64,000 nt of DNA from Caulobacter soli (lineage in GTDB: Bacteria > Pseudomonadota > Alphaproteobacteria > Caulobacterales > Caulobacteraceae). The stretch is taken from positions 4,199,501 to 4,263,500 of the forward strand of contig NZ_CP049199.1 of the NCBI RefSeq assembly GCF_011045195.1, in the 5' to 3' direction. The notes under the pieces are model-generated. The model was not told the DNA's origin and searched no databases. It worked only from the letters and a program-made list of their open reading frames with translations. This document shows positions 32,237 to 40,595 of the stretch, one piece after another. A program made the translations under genes and the position numbers. Each line of letters begins with the position of its first letter. Position 1 is the stretch's first letter.

Positions 32237-32800
32237 TTGAGAAACCTATATAAAGCCGCTGCGGCGGCGCTATTCGTCATGGCCGGCACGGCCGCGCACG
32301 CCCAGACCGTCAAGGTGCCCGAGGGCACCGAGGTGGTGATCAGCGTCGAGGACAAGCTGTCGTCGGAGACGAGCCACGAGGGCGACCGCTTCTCGATCAG
32401 CCTGGTCGACGACGTCGTCCTGCCCGACGGCGGCAAGCTGCCGGCCGGCCTGAAGGGCGCGGGGGAAGTCACCCACGCCAAGAAGAAGGGCATGATGGGC
32501 AAGCCGGGCGAACTGAACGTCCGGTTTGACTATCTCAAGGCCGGCGACGCCAAGATCAAGCTGCGCGGCCAGAAGGGCGCCGAGGGCGACGCCCGTTACG
32601 GCACCACGATCACCCTGACCGTACTGTTCGGCCCGCTGGGCCTGATCAAGCACGGCAAGGACGTCGAGATCAAACCGGGTCAGCGCATGACCATCTTCAC
32701 CGACGCCGACGCCACGGTCGCCCTGGCCAGCAGCCCGGTGACCCCGGCCTCCGCACCGGCGCCGGTCGCGGCGACCGCGCCGGTCGGAACCGCCAACTAG
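32237..32800 (+). CDS. Exported protein of unknown function with proline/alanine-rich tail
   Basis: 187 residues. The signal peptide ends GTAAHAQ (about residue 23). The mature part is a beta-rich domain: VPEGTEVVISVEDKLSSETS, then GDRFSISLVDDVVLPDGGKLPAG and a low-complexity SSPVTPASAPAPVAATAPV tail. The phrasing lets one suspect a periplasmic resistance or stabilising domain, but I do not recognise the family. The start is TTG 32237, with GGGGGAAA upstream; no ATG offers a full signal peptide. A good terminator follows. Confidence 0.7.
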   Translation: MRNLYKAAAAALFVMAGTAAHAQTVKVPEGTEVVISVEDKLSSETSHEGDRFSISLVDDVVLPDGGKLPAGLKGAGEVTHAKKKGMMGKPGELNVRFDYLKAGDAKIKLRGQKGAEGDARYGTTITLTVLFGPLGLIKHGKDVEIKPGQRMTIFTDADATVALASSPVTPASAPAPVAATAPVGTAN

Positions 32801-32825
32801 GCTTTCGACGATCGAAAGCCAGCAG

Positions 32826-32853
32826 CGCCCCCTCCCCGCGGAGGGGGCGTTTT
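32826..32853 (+). terminator. Rho-independent terminator
   Basis: CGCCCCCTCC / GGAGGGGGCG stem with a CCGC loop and four T residues, 26 bases after the preceding stop. Confidence 0.85.
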
Positions 32854-32972
32854 GCGTTTGACGCGCGGCGCCCTGCGACGGCAACCTGACACTGCAAGTA
32901 ATCTCTAGTTTAGTTTCTCTGGCTAGCGTGGCCGCGCCGGGTTCCGTCCGGCGCCAGGTTCTGGAGTTCTCC

Positions 32973-33953
32973 GTGCAGATTTCCGCCACGACGCCGAACC
33001 CCGCCGCGACCACTGCCGCGCTCGCGCCGAACGACGCGCCGGAGGCCGCCGCCCCACAGCCCGCCGTCCAGGACGCCGCCAGTCCCGCCCCCGCCCCGGC
33101 CGTGACGGTGACCCTGTCGCCCGAGGCCCGGGCCGCCCAGAAGGCCCTGACCGCCATGCCGATGGCCGACGCCGTCAAGCAGCTGACGCCCGGCGCCCAG
33201 GGCTCGGGGACGCTGGCCCAGGCCAAGTCTCTGCTGCTGAAGCTGGCCGACGGCTCCGGCGTTCCCCAGGACGAGCAGATCAAGGCCTATGTCGACCTGC
33301 AGAAACTGGTGTTCACCGACCCCGACCGCGCCTGGTTCACGCAGTCCACGCCCGAGGACCGCAAGGCCTACGCCGCCATCATGGACGGCGGCCAGACCAG
33401 CCTGGCCATCCGCAAGGCGGCCGACGACTTCAACGCCTGGGGCATGTCGCAGGACCTCCATTCCAACGTGCCGCGCAAGAATCTCGCCCACCTGAACGCG
33501 ATGTCGCCGCTGCAGCAGCAGATGGTCTTCGCCGGCACGGTCAGCATGGACGGCACGGTCAACAATGGCGCGACCTCGCTGGACGAGTGGAAGGCCCAGA
33601 TGCAGGTCGACATCGTCAATGTCGACAAGATGATCGCCATGGACGAGGCCGAGAAGAAGGCCGGCAAGTCGGGCAAGAAGACCGCCGAAACCAAGGTCGC
33701 CGAGGACGGGACGACCGCGTCGAACGACGACTCCCCGGAGGCCCAGGCCCTGGCGGCGCTGACCTCGCCGAACCAGGGCGACGGCGTCGCGACCGCCGCC
33801 CTGAAGATGCTGCAGAAGGCCGCCCAAGCCCGGGCCGAGGCCAAGGACCGGGTCGAGAAGGATCGCAAGGACGCCGAGGCCCGCGTGGACACGTCGCCCC
33901 GCCCCGTCCTCGAGCCCTATGTCATCGGCGACAAGGTCGACAAGTCGGTCTAA
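32973..33953 (+). CDS. Alanine/proline-rich N-terminus, helical protein of unknown function
   Basis: 326 residues. The N-terminal 70 are low complexity (Ala, Pro, Thr), followed by a predicted helical core (about 75-215) with AQAKSLLLKLADGSGVPQDEQ and YAAIMDGGQTSLAIRKAADDF. The C-terminal third is charged with a coiled-coil-like AQARAEAKDRVEKDRKDAEAR. There is no signal peptide. GTG 32973 with GGAG upstream is preferred over GTG 32928. The layout resembles flagellar or secreted-effector linkers but no family is recognised. Confidence 0.6.
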   Translation: MQISATTPNPAATTAALAPNDAPEAAAPQPAVQDAASPAPAPAVTVTLSPEARAAQKALTAMPMADAVKQLTPGAQGSGTLAQAKSLLLKLADGSGVPQDEQIKAYVDLQKLVFTDPDRAWFTQSTPEDRKAYAAIMDGGQTSLAIRKAADDFNAWGMSQDLHSNVPRKNLAHLNAMSPLQQQMVFAGTVSMDGTVNNGATSLDEWKAQMQVDIVNVDKMIAMDEAEKKAGKSGKKTAETKVAEDGTTASNDDSPEAQALAALTSPNQGDGVATAALKMLQKAAQARAEAKDRVEKDRKDAEARVDTSPRPVLEPYVIGDKVDKSV

Positions 33954-34097
33954 CGGCGGGCGGTCGGCGCCCGCCGACGCCGAAAAATCTCACATGAACG
34001 AAACCTGTCGGCGACGCTGTCGACGCGGTTCAGCTTCACCTTGGCATGGTGCGTCTCACGGGGCCGACGGCTCCGAACCATTCACGGGACGAAGACC

Positions 34098-34667
34098 ATG
34101 ACCAAGACCTTCAAGACCATCGCTCTGACCCTGGCCATGAGCGCCACCGCCCTGACCATGACCGCCGCGCCGACCACGGCCAGCGCCATGTCGCAGAAGC
34201 TGGGCGGCGTGGTCGGCTGCAACGCCTCGGGCGGTAAGCAGGAAGCCGGCGCCGTGATCGGCGGCCTGCTGGGCGCGGTCGCCGGCAACCAGCTGGCCAA
34301 GCACAACCGAGGCACGGGCACCGCCATCGGCGCCGTGGTCGGCGCGGGCGCCGGCTCCTATGCCGGCTGCCAGATGCAGAAGAGCCGCGCGGCCGACAAC
34401 GCCGGCGGGGTCTATGTCAGCGACGGCATCCGCGTGGCCCAGTCGGTCGACGCCGCCCCGATGACCAAGATCAAGGGCAAGTATGTCGCCCGCTCCAACC
34501 TGAACCTGCGCGCCGCCGCCTCGACCCGGGGCGAGGCCGTTGGCTCGGTCCGGGCCGGCGAGACCTTCCAGGCCCTGGGTCGCACCGGCGACGGCAAGTG
34601 GATCCTGGTCGGCCAGGACGGCGTCGGCGTCGGCTACGTCAGCAGCGCCTACGTCTACCGGGCGTAA
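34098..34667 (+). CDS. Exported glycine-zipper plus SH3-like domain protein
   Basis: 189 residues. The signal peptide (about 1-31) ends APTTASA. Residues 45-95 form a glycine-zipper 2TM-type segment (AGAVIGGLLGAVAGNQLAKHNRGTGTAIGAVVGAGAGSYAG). The C-terminal 70 residues are a bacterial SH3 domain (VARSNLNLRAAASTRGEAVG...YVSSAYVYRA). Such proteins bind peptidoglycan or membranes in the periplasm. It is a single gene with its own terminator. Confidence 0.85.
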   Translation: MTKTFKTIALTLAMSATALTMTAAPTTASAMSQKLGGVVGCNASGGKQEAGAVIGGLLGAVAGNQLAKHNRGTGTAIGAVVGAGAGSYAGCQMQKSRAADNAGGVYVSDGIRVAQSVDAAPMTKIKGKYVARSNLNLRAAASTRGEAVGSVRAGETFQALGRTGDGKWILVGQDGVGVGYVSSAYVYRA

Positions 34668-34701
34668 CGGAACGGGCCGCTTAGCGTCAGGCCCAGTACG
34701 G

Positions 34702-34740
34702 CAAGCCCGTCTGCTCCCCCCCCCGGCAGGCGGGCTTGTT
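34702..34740 (+). terminator. Probable terminator after the SH3 protein gene
   Basis: CAAGCCCG / CGGGCTTG stem with a long C-rich loop, ending in a weak TTG tail. A G/T-poor tail makes it weaker than the terminator at 17650. Confidence 0.55.
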
Positions 34741-34747
34741 GCGTTTC

Positions 34748-34771
34748 ACCCTCTCCCCTCCGGGAGAGGGT
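34748..34771. repeat. Family D half copy
   Basis: Hairpin ACCCTCTCCC-CTCC-GGGAGAGGGT, matching the inner part of the family D repeat at 9029-9082. It lies just before the serine hydrolase gene. Confidence 0.65.
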
Positions 34772-34838
34772 TCTTCATGCCTTGCCCCGACTGCCCCGCT
34801 AGGCTTCAGTGTGCGCCTGACCTTTCCAGGACGCCTCC

Positions 34839-36446
34839 ATGATCGCCACGACCCGCCGCGCCGCCTTGCTGTCGGCCTTCGCCACCGTCGGGGCCGCGGC
34901 GCTGGCGAGACCCGCCTTCGCCCGACAGACCGGCAAGGCGGGGGCGGCGATCGACCAGTTCGCCCAGGAGGTCATGGCCGCCTTCCCCGACGAGCCGGGC
35001 CTGGGGATCTGCATGGTCGAGGACGGCGAGATCACCCTGGCCAAGGGCTATGGCGTGCGCCGCCTGGGCGGGCCCGACAAGGTCACCGACTCCACCCTGT
35101 TCGGCGTGGCGTCCAACACCAAGGCCTTCACCGCCGCCGCCCTGGCCATGCTGGTCGAGGAGGGCAAGGTCGCCTGGGACGACCCGGTCACCAAGTACCT
35201 GCCGACCTTCGAGATGAGCGACCCGATCGTCACCAGGCTGATGACCGTGCGCGACCTGCTGTGCCACCGCTCGGGCCTGACCCTGGGGGCCGGCGACCTG
35301 ATGATCTGGCCCAATCCCACCCACAGCCGGGCCGACATCGTGGCCGGCCTGAAGTACCTGCCGATCGGCGGCCAGTTCCGGGGCGGCTACGCCTATGACA
35401 ACGTGCTGTACGTGGCGGCCGGCGAGGTGATCGCGGCCATCACCGGCAAGCCGTGGGAAGCCTTCATCCAGGCGCGGATCCTGGACCCGCTGAAGATGAC
35501 CGACAGCGTCCCCCTGCCCTCGCTGATCGGCGCCCGGCCGCGCGCCGAGCCCCACGCCCGCATGGGTCCGCCGGTGCGGGGCCTGGGGCCGCAGACCGTG
35601 CTGCCGTTCGACGGCAGCTTCGACTCGGCGGGCGCGGCCGGCGGCCTCAACGCCAGCCCGCGCGACATCGGCAAGTGGATGCAGGTCCAGCTGGGCCTGG
35701 GCACGACGCCGGGCGGGACCAAGCTGTGGACCGAGGCCTCGGGCCGCGAGATGTGGAAGCCCCAGACCATCACCGCCTGGTCCGACGGCCCGATCGCCGA
35801 CAACCCCGTGCGCGCCAGCTTGCAGGCCTATGCTCTGGGCTGGTTCGTCAACGACCATCGCGGCGAAAAGATCGTCTGGCACACCGGGGGCCTGGCCGGC
35901 TTCATCTCCTATACGGGCCTGCTGCCGGGCCGGAAGTCGGGGATCATGGTGATGACCAACGCCGAGGAGAACACCGTCTTCCGGTCCCTGCGCTACGGCG
36001 GTCCCGACCGGCTGCAGGGCCGCAGCGACTTCGACTGGATCGCCTCCAGCCGCAAGGTCCAGGCCGAGAACGACGCCAAGACGATCAAGGAGGCGGCCGA
36101 GGCCACCACCCCCAAGGGCGGCGGCGCGGCGCCCACCCTGCCGCTGGCCGCCTATGCGGGCGTGTATCGCGATCCCTGGTACGGGACGGTGAGCGTTTCG
36201 GTGGTCGGAAAGGGCAAGAAGGCGGCGCTGAAGATCAGCTTCGACAAGACCCCGGCCCTGCGCGGCGCCCTGGAAACCTTCGACGGCGACACCTTCAAGA
36301 CCCGCTTCGACGACCGCTCGCAGGAGGACGCCTTCGTGGTGTTCTCGGTGAAGGACGGCAAGGTCGCGGGGGCCACGATGCGGGCCGTCTCGCCGCTGGC
36401 GGACTTCTCGTACGACTATCAGGATCTGAAGCTGGTTCGCCAGTAA
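34839..36446 (+). CDS. Serine hydrolase, beta-lactamase class C / penicillin-binding-protein-like
   Basis: 535-residue exported enzyme. A twin-arginine-like signal (TTRRAALLSAFATVGAAALARPAFA) is present. The catalytic core has the SxxK motif S92-N-T-K95, the YxN-like Y186-D-N188 and the HTG motif (VWHTGGLAGF), matching class C beta-lactamases and DD-peptidases. The last 120 residues form an extra DUF3471-type beta domain (AAYAGVYRDPWYGTVSV). ATG 34839 fits the signal. It may hydrolyse D-amino acid esters or lactams; exact function unknown. Confidence 0.88.
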   Translation: MIATTRRAALLSAFATVGAAALARPAFARQTGKAGAAIDQFAQEVMAAFPDEPGLGICMVEDGEITLAKGYGVRRLGGPDKVTDSTLFGVASNTKAFTAAALAMLVEEGKVAWDDPVTKYLPTFEMSDPIVTRLMTVRDLLCHRSGLTLGAGDLMIWPNPTHSRADIVAGLKYLPIGGQFRGGYAYDNVLYVAAGEVIAAITGKPWEAFIQARILDPLKMTDSVPLPSLIGARPRAEPHARMGPPVRGLGPQTVLPFDGSFDSAGAAGGLNASPRDIGKWMQVQLGLGTTPGGTKLWTEASGREMWKPQTITAWSDGPIADNPVRASLQAYALGWFVNDHRGEKIVWHTGGLAGFISYTGLLPGRKSGIMVMTNAEENTVFRSLRYGGPDRLQGRSDFDWIASSRKVQAENDAKTIKEAAEATTPKGGGAAPTLPLAAYAGVYRDPWYGTVSVSVVGKGKKAALKISFDKTPALRGALETFDGDTFKTRFDDRSQEDAFVVFSVKDGKVAGATMRAVSPLADFSYDYQDLKLVRQ

Positions 36447-36474
36447 GCGCCGTTCCGGTCGTGCGCCGACGCCC

Positions 36475-36492
36475 GTGACGTACAACCGTCAC
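36475..36492. promoter_or_regulatory. Inverted repeat GTGACG-N6-CGTCAC
   Basis: Perfect 6-base arms 50 bases before the prepilin-peptidase-like gene, in a 95-base gap. Possible operator; no cognate regulator is visible. Confidence 0.35.
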
Positions 36493-36541
36493 AGGCGCCG
36501 CCCTATGGTCGCACGGTGGCGGCGAAAGCGGACCTTCTGCG

Positions 36542-37300
36542 TTGAACCCTGACGTGATCTGGACCCTCGTCGCCCTGGCGGCCGCCCCGTTCGTCGGCAG
36601 CTTCATCGGCCTGCTGACGCTGCGCCTGCCCGCCGGACGGCCGTGGATCGCGTCCCGCTCGGCCTGCGACGGCTGCGGCCGCCGGCTGGGACCGCCGGAC
36701 CTGGTCCCGATCGCCAGCTTCCTGGTCCTGCGCGGCCGCTGCCGCACGTGCCGCGCGCCGATCCCGCCGCGCTACCCCATGCTGGAGGCCGGGTGCCTGG
36801 CGATCGCCGCCTGGAGCGCCCTGGCCCAGTCTGGACCCCTGGTCCTGGCGACCGCCGCCCTCGGCTGGGGCCTGCTGACGGCGGCGGTGATCGACGCCGA
36901 GAACCTGTGGCTGCCCGATGTCGTGACCCTGCCGCTGGGCGTGGCCGGCTGGGCGGTCACGGTCGGGCTCGGCGTCGCCCCGCCGTTCGAGCCGCTGATC
37001 GGCGCGGCCGTCGGCTACGGCGTCCTGGCCCTGGTCGGCCTGTCCTACAAGGCGCTGCGCGGCCGCCAGGGGCTGGGGGGAGGCGATCCGTTCCTGCTGG
37101 GCGCGATCGGGGCCTGGGTCGGCTGGCAGAGCCTGCCGACGGTGCTGCTGTGGTCCTGCGGCGTCGGCCTGGCCGCCGCGGCGGCCATCGGATTGATCCG
37201 TCGACGGATCGACACGACGCAGCCCCTGCCGTTCGGGACCTTCCTGGCCGTCGGCGGCTGGCTGACCTGGCTCCTGGGACCGTTGCCGGGCCTGTCCTGA
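36542..37300 (+). CDS. Prepilin peptidase-like (A24/type 4 prepilin peptidase) membrane enzyme
   Basis: 252-residue integral membrane aspartyl peptidase, processing prepilins or type II secretion pseudopilins. A Cys-rich cytosolic domain carries C42xxC45 and C67xxC70. The two catalytic Asp residues are D118 (TAAVIDAENLWLPD) and D182 in the GGGD motif (GLGGGDPFLLGAIG). Eight or so hydrophobic helices are present. The start is probably TTG 36542; GTG 36554 is an alternative. No pilin or secretion genes are adjacent, so its partner system must lie elsewhere. Confidence 0.88.
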   Translation: MNPDVIWTLVALAAAPFVGSFIGLLTLRLPAGRPWIASRSACDGCGRRLGPPDLVPIASFLVLRGRCRTCRAPIPPRYPMLEAGCLAIAAWSALAQSGPLVLATAALGWGLLTAAVIDAENLWLPDVVTLPLGVAGWAVTVGLGVAPPFEPLIGAAVGYGVLALVGLSYKALRGRQGLGGGDPFLLGAIGAWVGWQSLPTVLLWSCGVGLAAAAAIGLIRRRIDTTQPLPFGTFLAVGGWLTWLLGPLPGLS

Positions 37301-37441
37301 GCATCCGCGCCGCACTCTACTTCAAAAAGAAAGCTCTCGATTTTTATGAAGAAAATTTCTCAATTCAGACTCTTCTGACCCCAATACGTTTGCTGTATCA
37401 AATCTCGGGGCACGGGGCTTGCGGCTATTAGGAAATAAGCC

Positions 37442-38491
37442 ATGAGCAACGTTAATGGTACTGCTGGCGATGATCAAGTGATCCTTGGGACCACTCTGAC
37501 TCCGTCGAATATTTACAACGCTCAAGCGGGCAACGACACTGTCATCGGTTCGGCGGGTTTCAACCTGATCCTGGGCGGTGACGGCGACGACCATCTGGAC
37601 GGCCGTGGCGGCAGCGACGTCATCCTGGGCCAGAACGGCGCGGACGTGATCCGTGGCGGCGCGGGCCTCGACATCGTCACCGGCGGCGCCGGCAACGACA
37701 CCTTCGTGTTCCACGCCGGCGACCTGACGGGCTCGCTTCTCGCGCCCGACGTGATCCTCGACTTCCAAGGCGCCGGCAACACCACGGGCGCCAACCAGGA
37801 CGTGCTGGAACTGCACGGCTTCTCGGCCGGCTCGACGCTGAACTTCGTCGGCACGCTGGGCGGCGCCACCGCCCAGCTGTACAAGATCAACGACGCCGGT
37901 AACCCGTCGGCCAGCGGCTACGTGCTGATCAACACCGACAGCGCCGCGCACTTGGACGCCAACGACGTCCACTTCAACGCCAAGCCGACCGACGCCGTCA
38001 CCCTGAACTTCGAAGACATCGACCCCTTCGGCGACACCACCATCTCGAACGGCTACCACGGCTTCAACATCAAGGCCGGCGGCGTCTTCCTGAACGGCGT
38101 CGGCAAGGACGACTTCCCGAACTCGGGCTACGCCACCGCCATCGACGGCAATGTCGGCGCTTACAACCCGTTCGCCGCCGACCCGATCGTCGTCACGCGC
38201 ACCAACGGTTCGGACTTCATCTTCGACAAGGTCCAGATCGCCGCCGCGGCCGACGACTCGCAAGTCGTCACCTTCAAGGGCTACAGCGACGGCTTCGAAG
38301 TGGGCAGCATCACCACGACCATCCACTACGGCGTGCCGACCCTGGTCGACGCCGACTGGGGCGTGATCGACACCCTGGTGATCGACCGCGTGTCGACCAC
38401 CGGCGACCACAGCCCGGCCGACGACGTCGACGGCTCGCAGTTCGTGCTCGACAACTTCCACTTCGTCGTCACCCACGACAGCATCGTCTAG
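37442..38491 (+). CDS. RTX-type calcium-binding secreted protein
   Basis: 349 residues without a signal peptide. The N-terminal residues 28-90 hold RTX nonapeptide repeats (GGDGDDHLDGRGGSDVILG, GGAGLDIVTGGAGND). These bind calcium and usually mark type I secretion substrates. Residues 165-340 form a separate beta-rich domain (LNFEDIDPFGDTTISNGYHGF, FDKVQIAAAADDSQVVTFKGY, VIDTLVIDRVS) similar to carbohydrate-type modules in PEP-CTERM-like proteins. A GC-poor 5' region (37310-37440) precedes it. A secretion apparatus is not in the window. A terminator follows. Confidence 0.83.
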   Translation: MSNVNGTAGDDQVILGTTLTPSNIYNAQAGNDTVIGSAGFNLILGGDGDDHLDGRGGSDVILGQNGADVIRGGAGLDIVTGGAGNDTFVFHAGDLTGSLLAPDVILDFQGAGNTTGANQDVLELHGFSAGSTLNFVGTLGGATAQLYKINDAGNPSASGYVLINTDSAAHLDANDVHFNAKPTDAVTLNFEDIDPFGDTTISNGYHGFNIKAGGVFLNGVGKDDFPNSGYATAIDGNVGAYNPFAADPIVVTRTNGSDFIFDKVQIAAAADDSQVVTFKGYSDGFEVGSITTTIHYGVPTLVDADWGVIDTLVIDRVSTTGDHSPADDVDGSQFVLDNFHFVVTHDSIV

Positions 38492-38509
38492 GACTGTCGC
38501 GATCTGACG

Positions 38510-38541
38510 GCCGCCGCCGCGTTCTCGCGGCGGCGGCTTTC
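38510..38541. terminator. GC-rich hairpin between convergent genes
   Basis: GCCGCCGCCGCG / CGCGGCGGCGGC with a TTCT loop and a TTTC end. It should end the RTX transcript and overlaps the stop codon of the convergent LuxR gene. Confidence 0.75.
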
Positions 38542-39277
38542 AGCCTCCGCCCTTCAGGCTGACCAGACCCAGGCTCACCGAAAGCGCGACCGCGTGGATC
38601 TTGTTGGTCGCGCCCAGCTTCTCGGTCACGTTCTTCAGATGGAATTCCACCGTGCGGCTGCTGATGCCCAGGGCCTTGCCGGTCTCGGCCACCGTACGGC
38701 CTAGCGCGGCCAGGCGCAGGCACTCGATCTCGCGTCCGGTCAGGGCCGAGCTGGCCGTCGCGGCCGGCCGAACGTCGCTCAGGGCGCTCTGGTGCAGGTC
38801 GGCGGCCGCCAGGGCCAGCACGCCCGCGGAGTCGCCCGCCAGGGCCCGGGCCATGTCGAGGTCCTGGCCGATCAGCGCCACCAGGCCCGGCCCGGCCGCG
38901 TGGTCCTGCACCGGAATCGCCAACCCCGCGCAACGGCCCGAAAACCCCGGCAGGCGCTCCTCGATGCTGGTCCAGGCGAACGGGCGGTAGGCGGCGGCGG
39001 CGCGGCGGGCCACGCTGCTGGCGGCCAGGGCCGTCCCGTACTGCCGCAGCGCGATCGGCGAAGAGGCGACTAGGCGCGACGGCGCCGTCTGCTCCGGACC
39101 GCACACGGCGTGACCGATATGCAGATAGAGGCCGCTGTAGAAGCCGTAGTCCTGGGCCAGGGCGCGCAGGCGCTGGTCCAGGCCCAACGACGCGCGGCGC
39201 TCGACGGCGACGCCTCGCGCGGGCGTCCCGGGCGGCCCCTCCGGCGAGCGATCGAAATCCGAAACGGCTATGAACAT
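38540..39277 (-). CDS. LuxR family regulator (solo) with autoinducer-type domain
   Basis: 245 residues. The C-terminal HTH is canonical: LTGREIECLRLAALGRTVAETGKALGISSRTVEFHLKNVTEKL. The N-terminal half resembles an AHL-binding domain (YGFYSGLYLHIGH, YRPFAWTSIEERLP), but the Asp-Pro pair that holds the lactone in TraR-type proteins is not seen, so the ligand may differ. No luxI synthase is nearby. It is the last gene in the minus-strand capsule operon, 58 bases after the glycosyltransferase stop, and may be co-transcribed with it. ATG 39277 has GAGGA upstream. Confidence 0.88.
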   Translation of the reverse strand: MFIAVSDFDRSPEGPPGTPARGVAVERRASLGLDQRLRALAQDYGFYSGLYLHIGHAVCGPEQTAPSRLVASSPIALRQYGTALAASSVARRAAAAYRPFAWTSIEERLPGFSGRCAGLAIPVQDHAAGPGLVALIGQDLDMARALAGDSAGVLALAAADLHQSALSDVRPAATASSALTGREIECLRLAALGRTVAETGKALGISSRTVEFHLKNVTEKLGATNKIHAVALSVSLGLVSLKGGG

Positions 39278-39335
39278 GGACTATCCTCGCGCCGGGGTTC
39301 CGGGAGGCGGTGCGTCATCGGTCGCGCGACGGGCG

Positions 39336-40595
39336 TCATCGCGCGACCTCCTCGATCAGGTCGAAAGCGACCCTGAAGTGGTCGTCCCAGCCCGGCCTGC
39401 GCCATGTCGCCAGCCGCTCCAGCTGGCGACGGCGCGGCTCGGACCACGGCTGGGCGTAGTCGCGGACGGCGGCGGCCCAGGCCGGCCCGTCCAGGGGGTC
39501 CAGATAGTCGGCCGCGCGGCCGCCCACCTCGCGGTGAGCCGGAATGTCGCTGGCCAGCACCGGCGCGCCCAGACCCAGCGCCTCGGCGACCGGCAGGCCG
39601 TAGCCCTCGGCGAACGACGGGCACAGCACCGCGCGGGCGCCGCCGATCAGGGCGCGAACCGCCTCGTCGCCCAGCCCGCCGCGCTCCTCGACCACCCCGG
39701 CCAGGACGGGACTACGGTCGAGCAGGTCGAGAATGTTCTCGTTCTCCCAGCCGCGCGCCCCGACGATCACCAGCGTCGGGGTGGCGGCGACCCCGTCGCG
39801 CTCGGCCCAGCGCCGCCAGATGTGCAGCAACAGCAGGTGGTTCTTGCGCGGCTCGATGGCGCCCAGCACCACGAAGTAGGGCTTGGCCGGCACGGCGGCG
39901 GGCGGGGGCGGCGGCGTCGGCAGGCCGAGCGGCGCGACCCGCACCTCGGGGCGGCGCCCGGCGCGGGCCAGGTGCGGCGCCAAGGCGGCCGCCGTCGCGT
40001 GGGAATTGACCAGCACCCCGTCGGCCAGGTCGACCAAGGTGGTCAGCCGGCGCTCGAACCGCGACGCCCCGCCGTCGGCGACGAATTCAGGGCGCTCGAT
40101 CGGGATCACGTCGTGCACGAAGGCGACCAGCCTGGCGCGTTCGCGACGCAACGCGCCCTCGTAGACGCGCCGGCGCTCCAGGCCGCGCGGCGACAGATGC
40201 AGATAGACCCGCCCGGCGCCGGACGGCGCGTCGAAGACCGGCCGCGCGCCTAGCATCGCCCGGAGCATGGCGCGCCGGCGAACCTCGGCGACCTCCTCGG
40301 CCGCCCCGCCGGCCCAAGCCTCGCGGGTGGCCGCCAGATAGTCCGACACGGCCGCGACGGGGAACCGCGCATAGCCCAGGCCGGGATGGAAGCCGGCGAA
40401 GCCGAGGCGATCGGGCGCCCGTTCGGCCAGGGCCTGGGCGTAGGCCATCTCGACGCGGTCGATCCCCGTCGGCGTCGGCTGGCGCCAGCGCGACAGCATG
40501 CCGGCGATGTCCATGACGACGTCCGCCGGCCCCCGCGGGGCGGATCGGCCGACCCGTCCGGCGGGCCGCCGTTCAAGAAGCGCCGTGTCGCTCAT
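39336..40595 (-). CDS. Glycosyltransferase family 4-type protein
   Basis: 419 residues. The C-terminal Rossmann domain carries GAIEPRKNHLLLLHIWRRW and the donor-site motif SFAEGYGLPVAEALGLGAPVLASDIPAHREV, typical of GT4 retaining transferases. The N-terminal acceptor domain contains FVHDVIPIERPEF. The start codon ATG 40595 overlaps the stop of the KpsS-like gene as ATGA, so it is translated with it. It should add sugars to a capsule or exopolysaccharide made by the operon. Confidence 0.9.
   Translation of the reverse strand: MSDTALLERRPAGRVGRSAPRGPADVVMDIAGMLSRWRQPTPTGIDRVEMAYAQALAERAPDRLGFAGFHPGLGYARFPVAAVSDYLAATREAWAGGAAEEVAEVRRRAMLRAMLGARPVFDAPSGAGRVYLHLSPRGLERRRVYEGALRRERARLVAFVHDVIPIERPEFVADGGASRFERRLTTLVDLADGVLVNSHATAAALAPHLARAGRRPEVRVAPLGLPTPPPPPAAVPAKPYFVVLGAIEPRKNHLLLLHIWRRWAERDGVAATPTLVIVGARGWENENILDLLDRSPVLAGVVEERGGLGDEAVRALIGGARAVLCPSFAEGYGLPVAEALGLGAPVLASDIPAHREVGGRAADYLDPLDGPAWAAAVRDYAQPWSEPRRRQLERLATWRRPGWDDHFRVAFDLIEEVAR

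Noticed and set aside
33954..33976. GC hairpin after the gene ending at 33953 as a terminator
   Set aside because: The stem CGGCGGGC/GCCCGCCG lacks a T-run and is followed by A residues, so it is not convincing.
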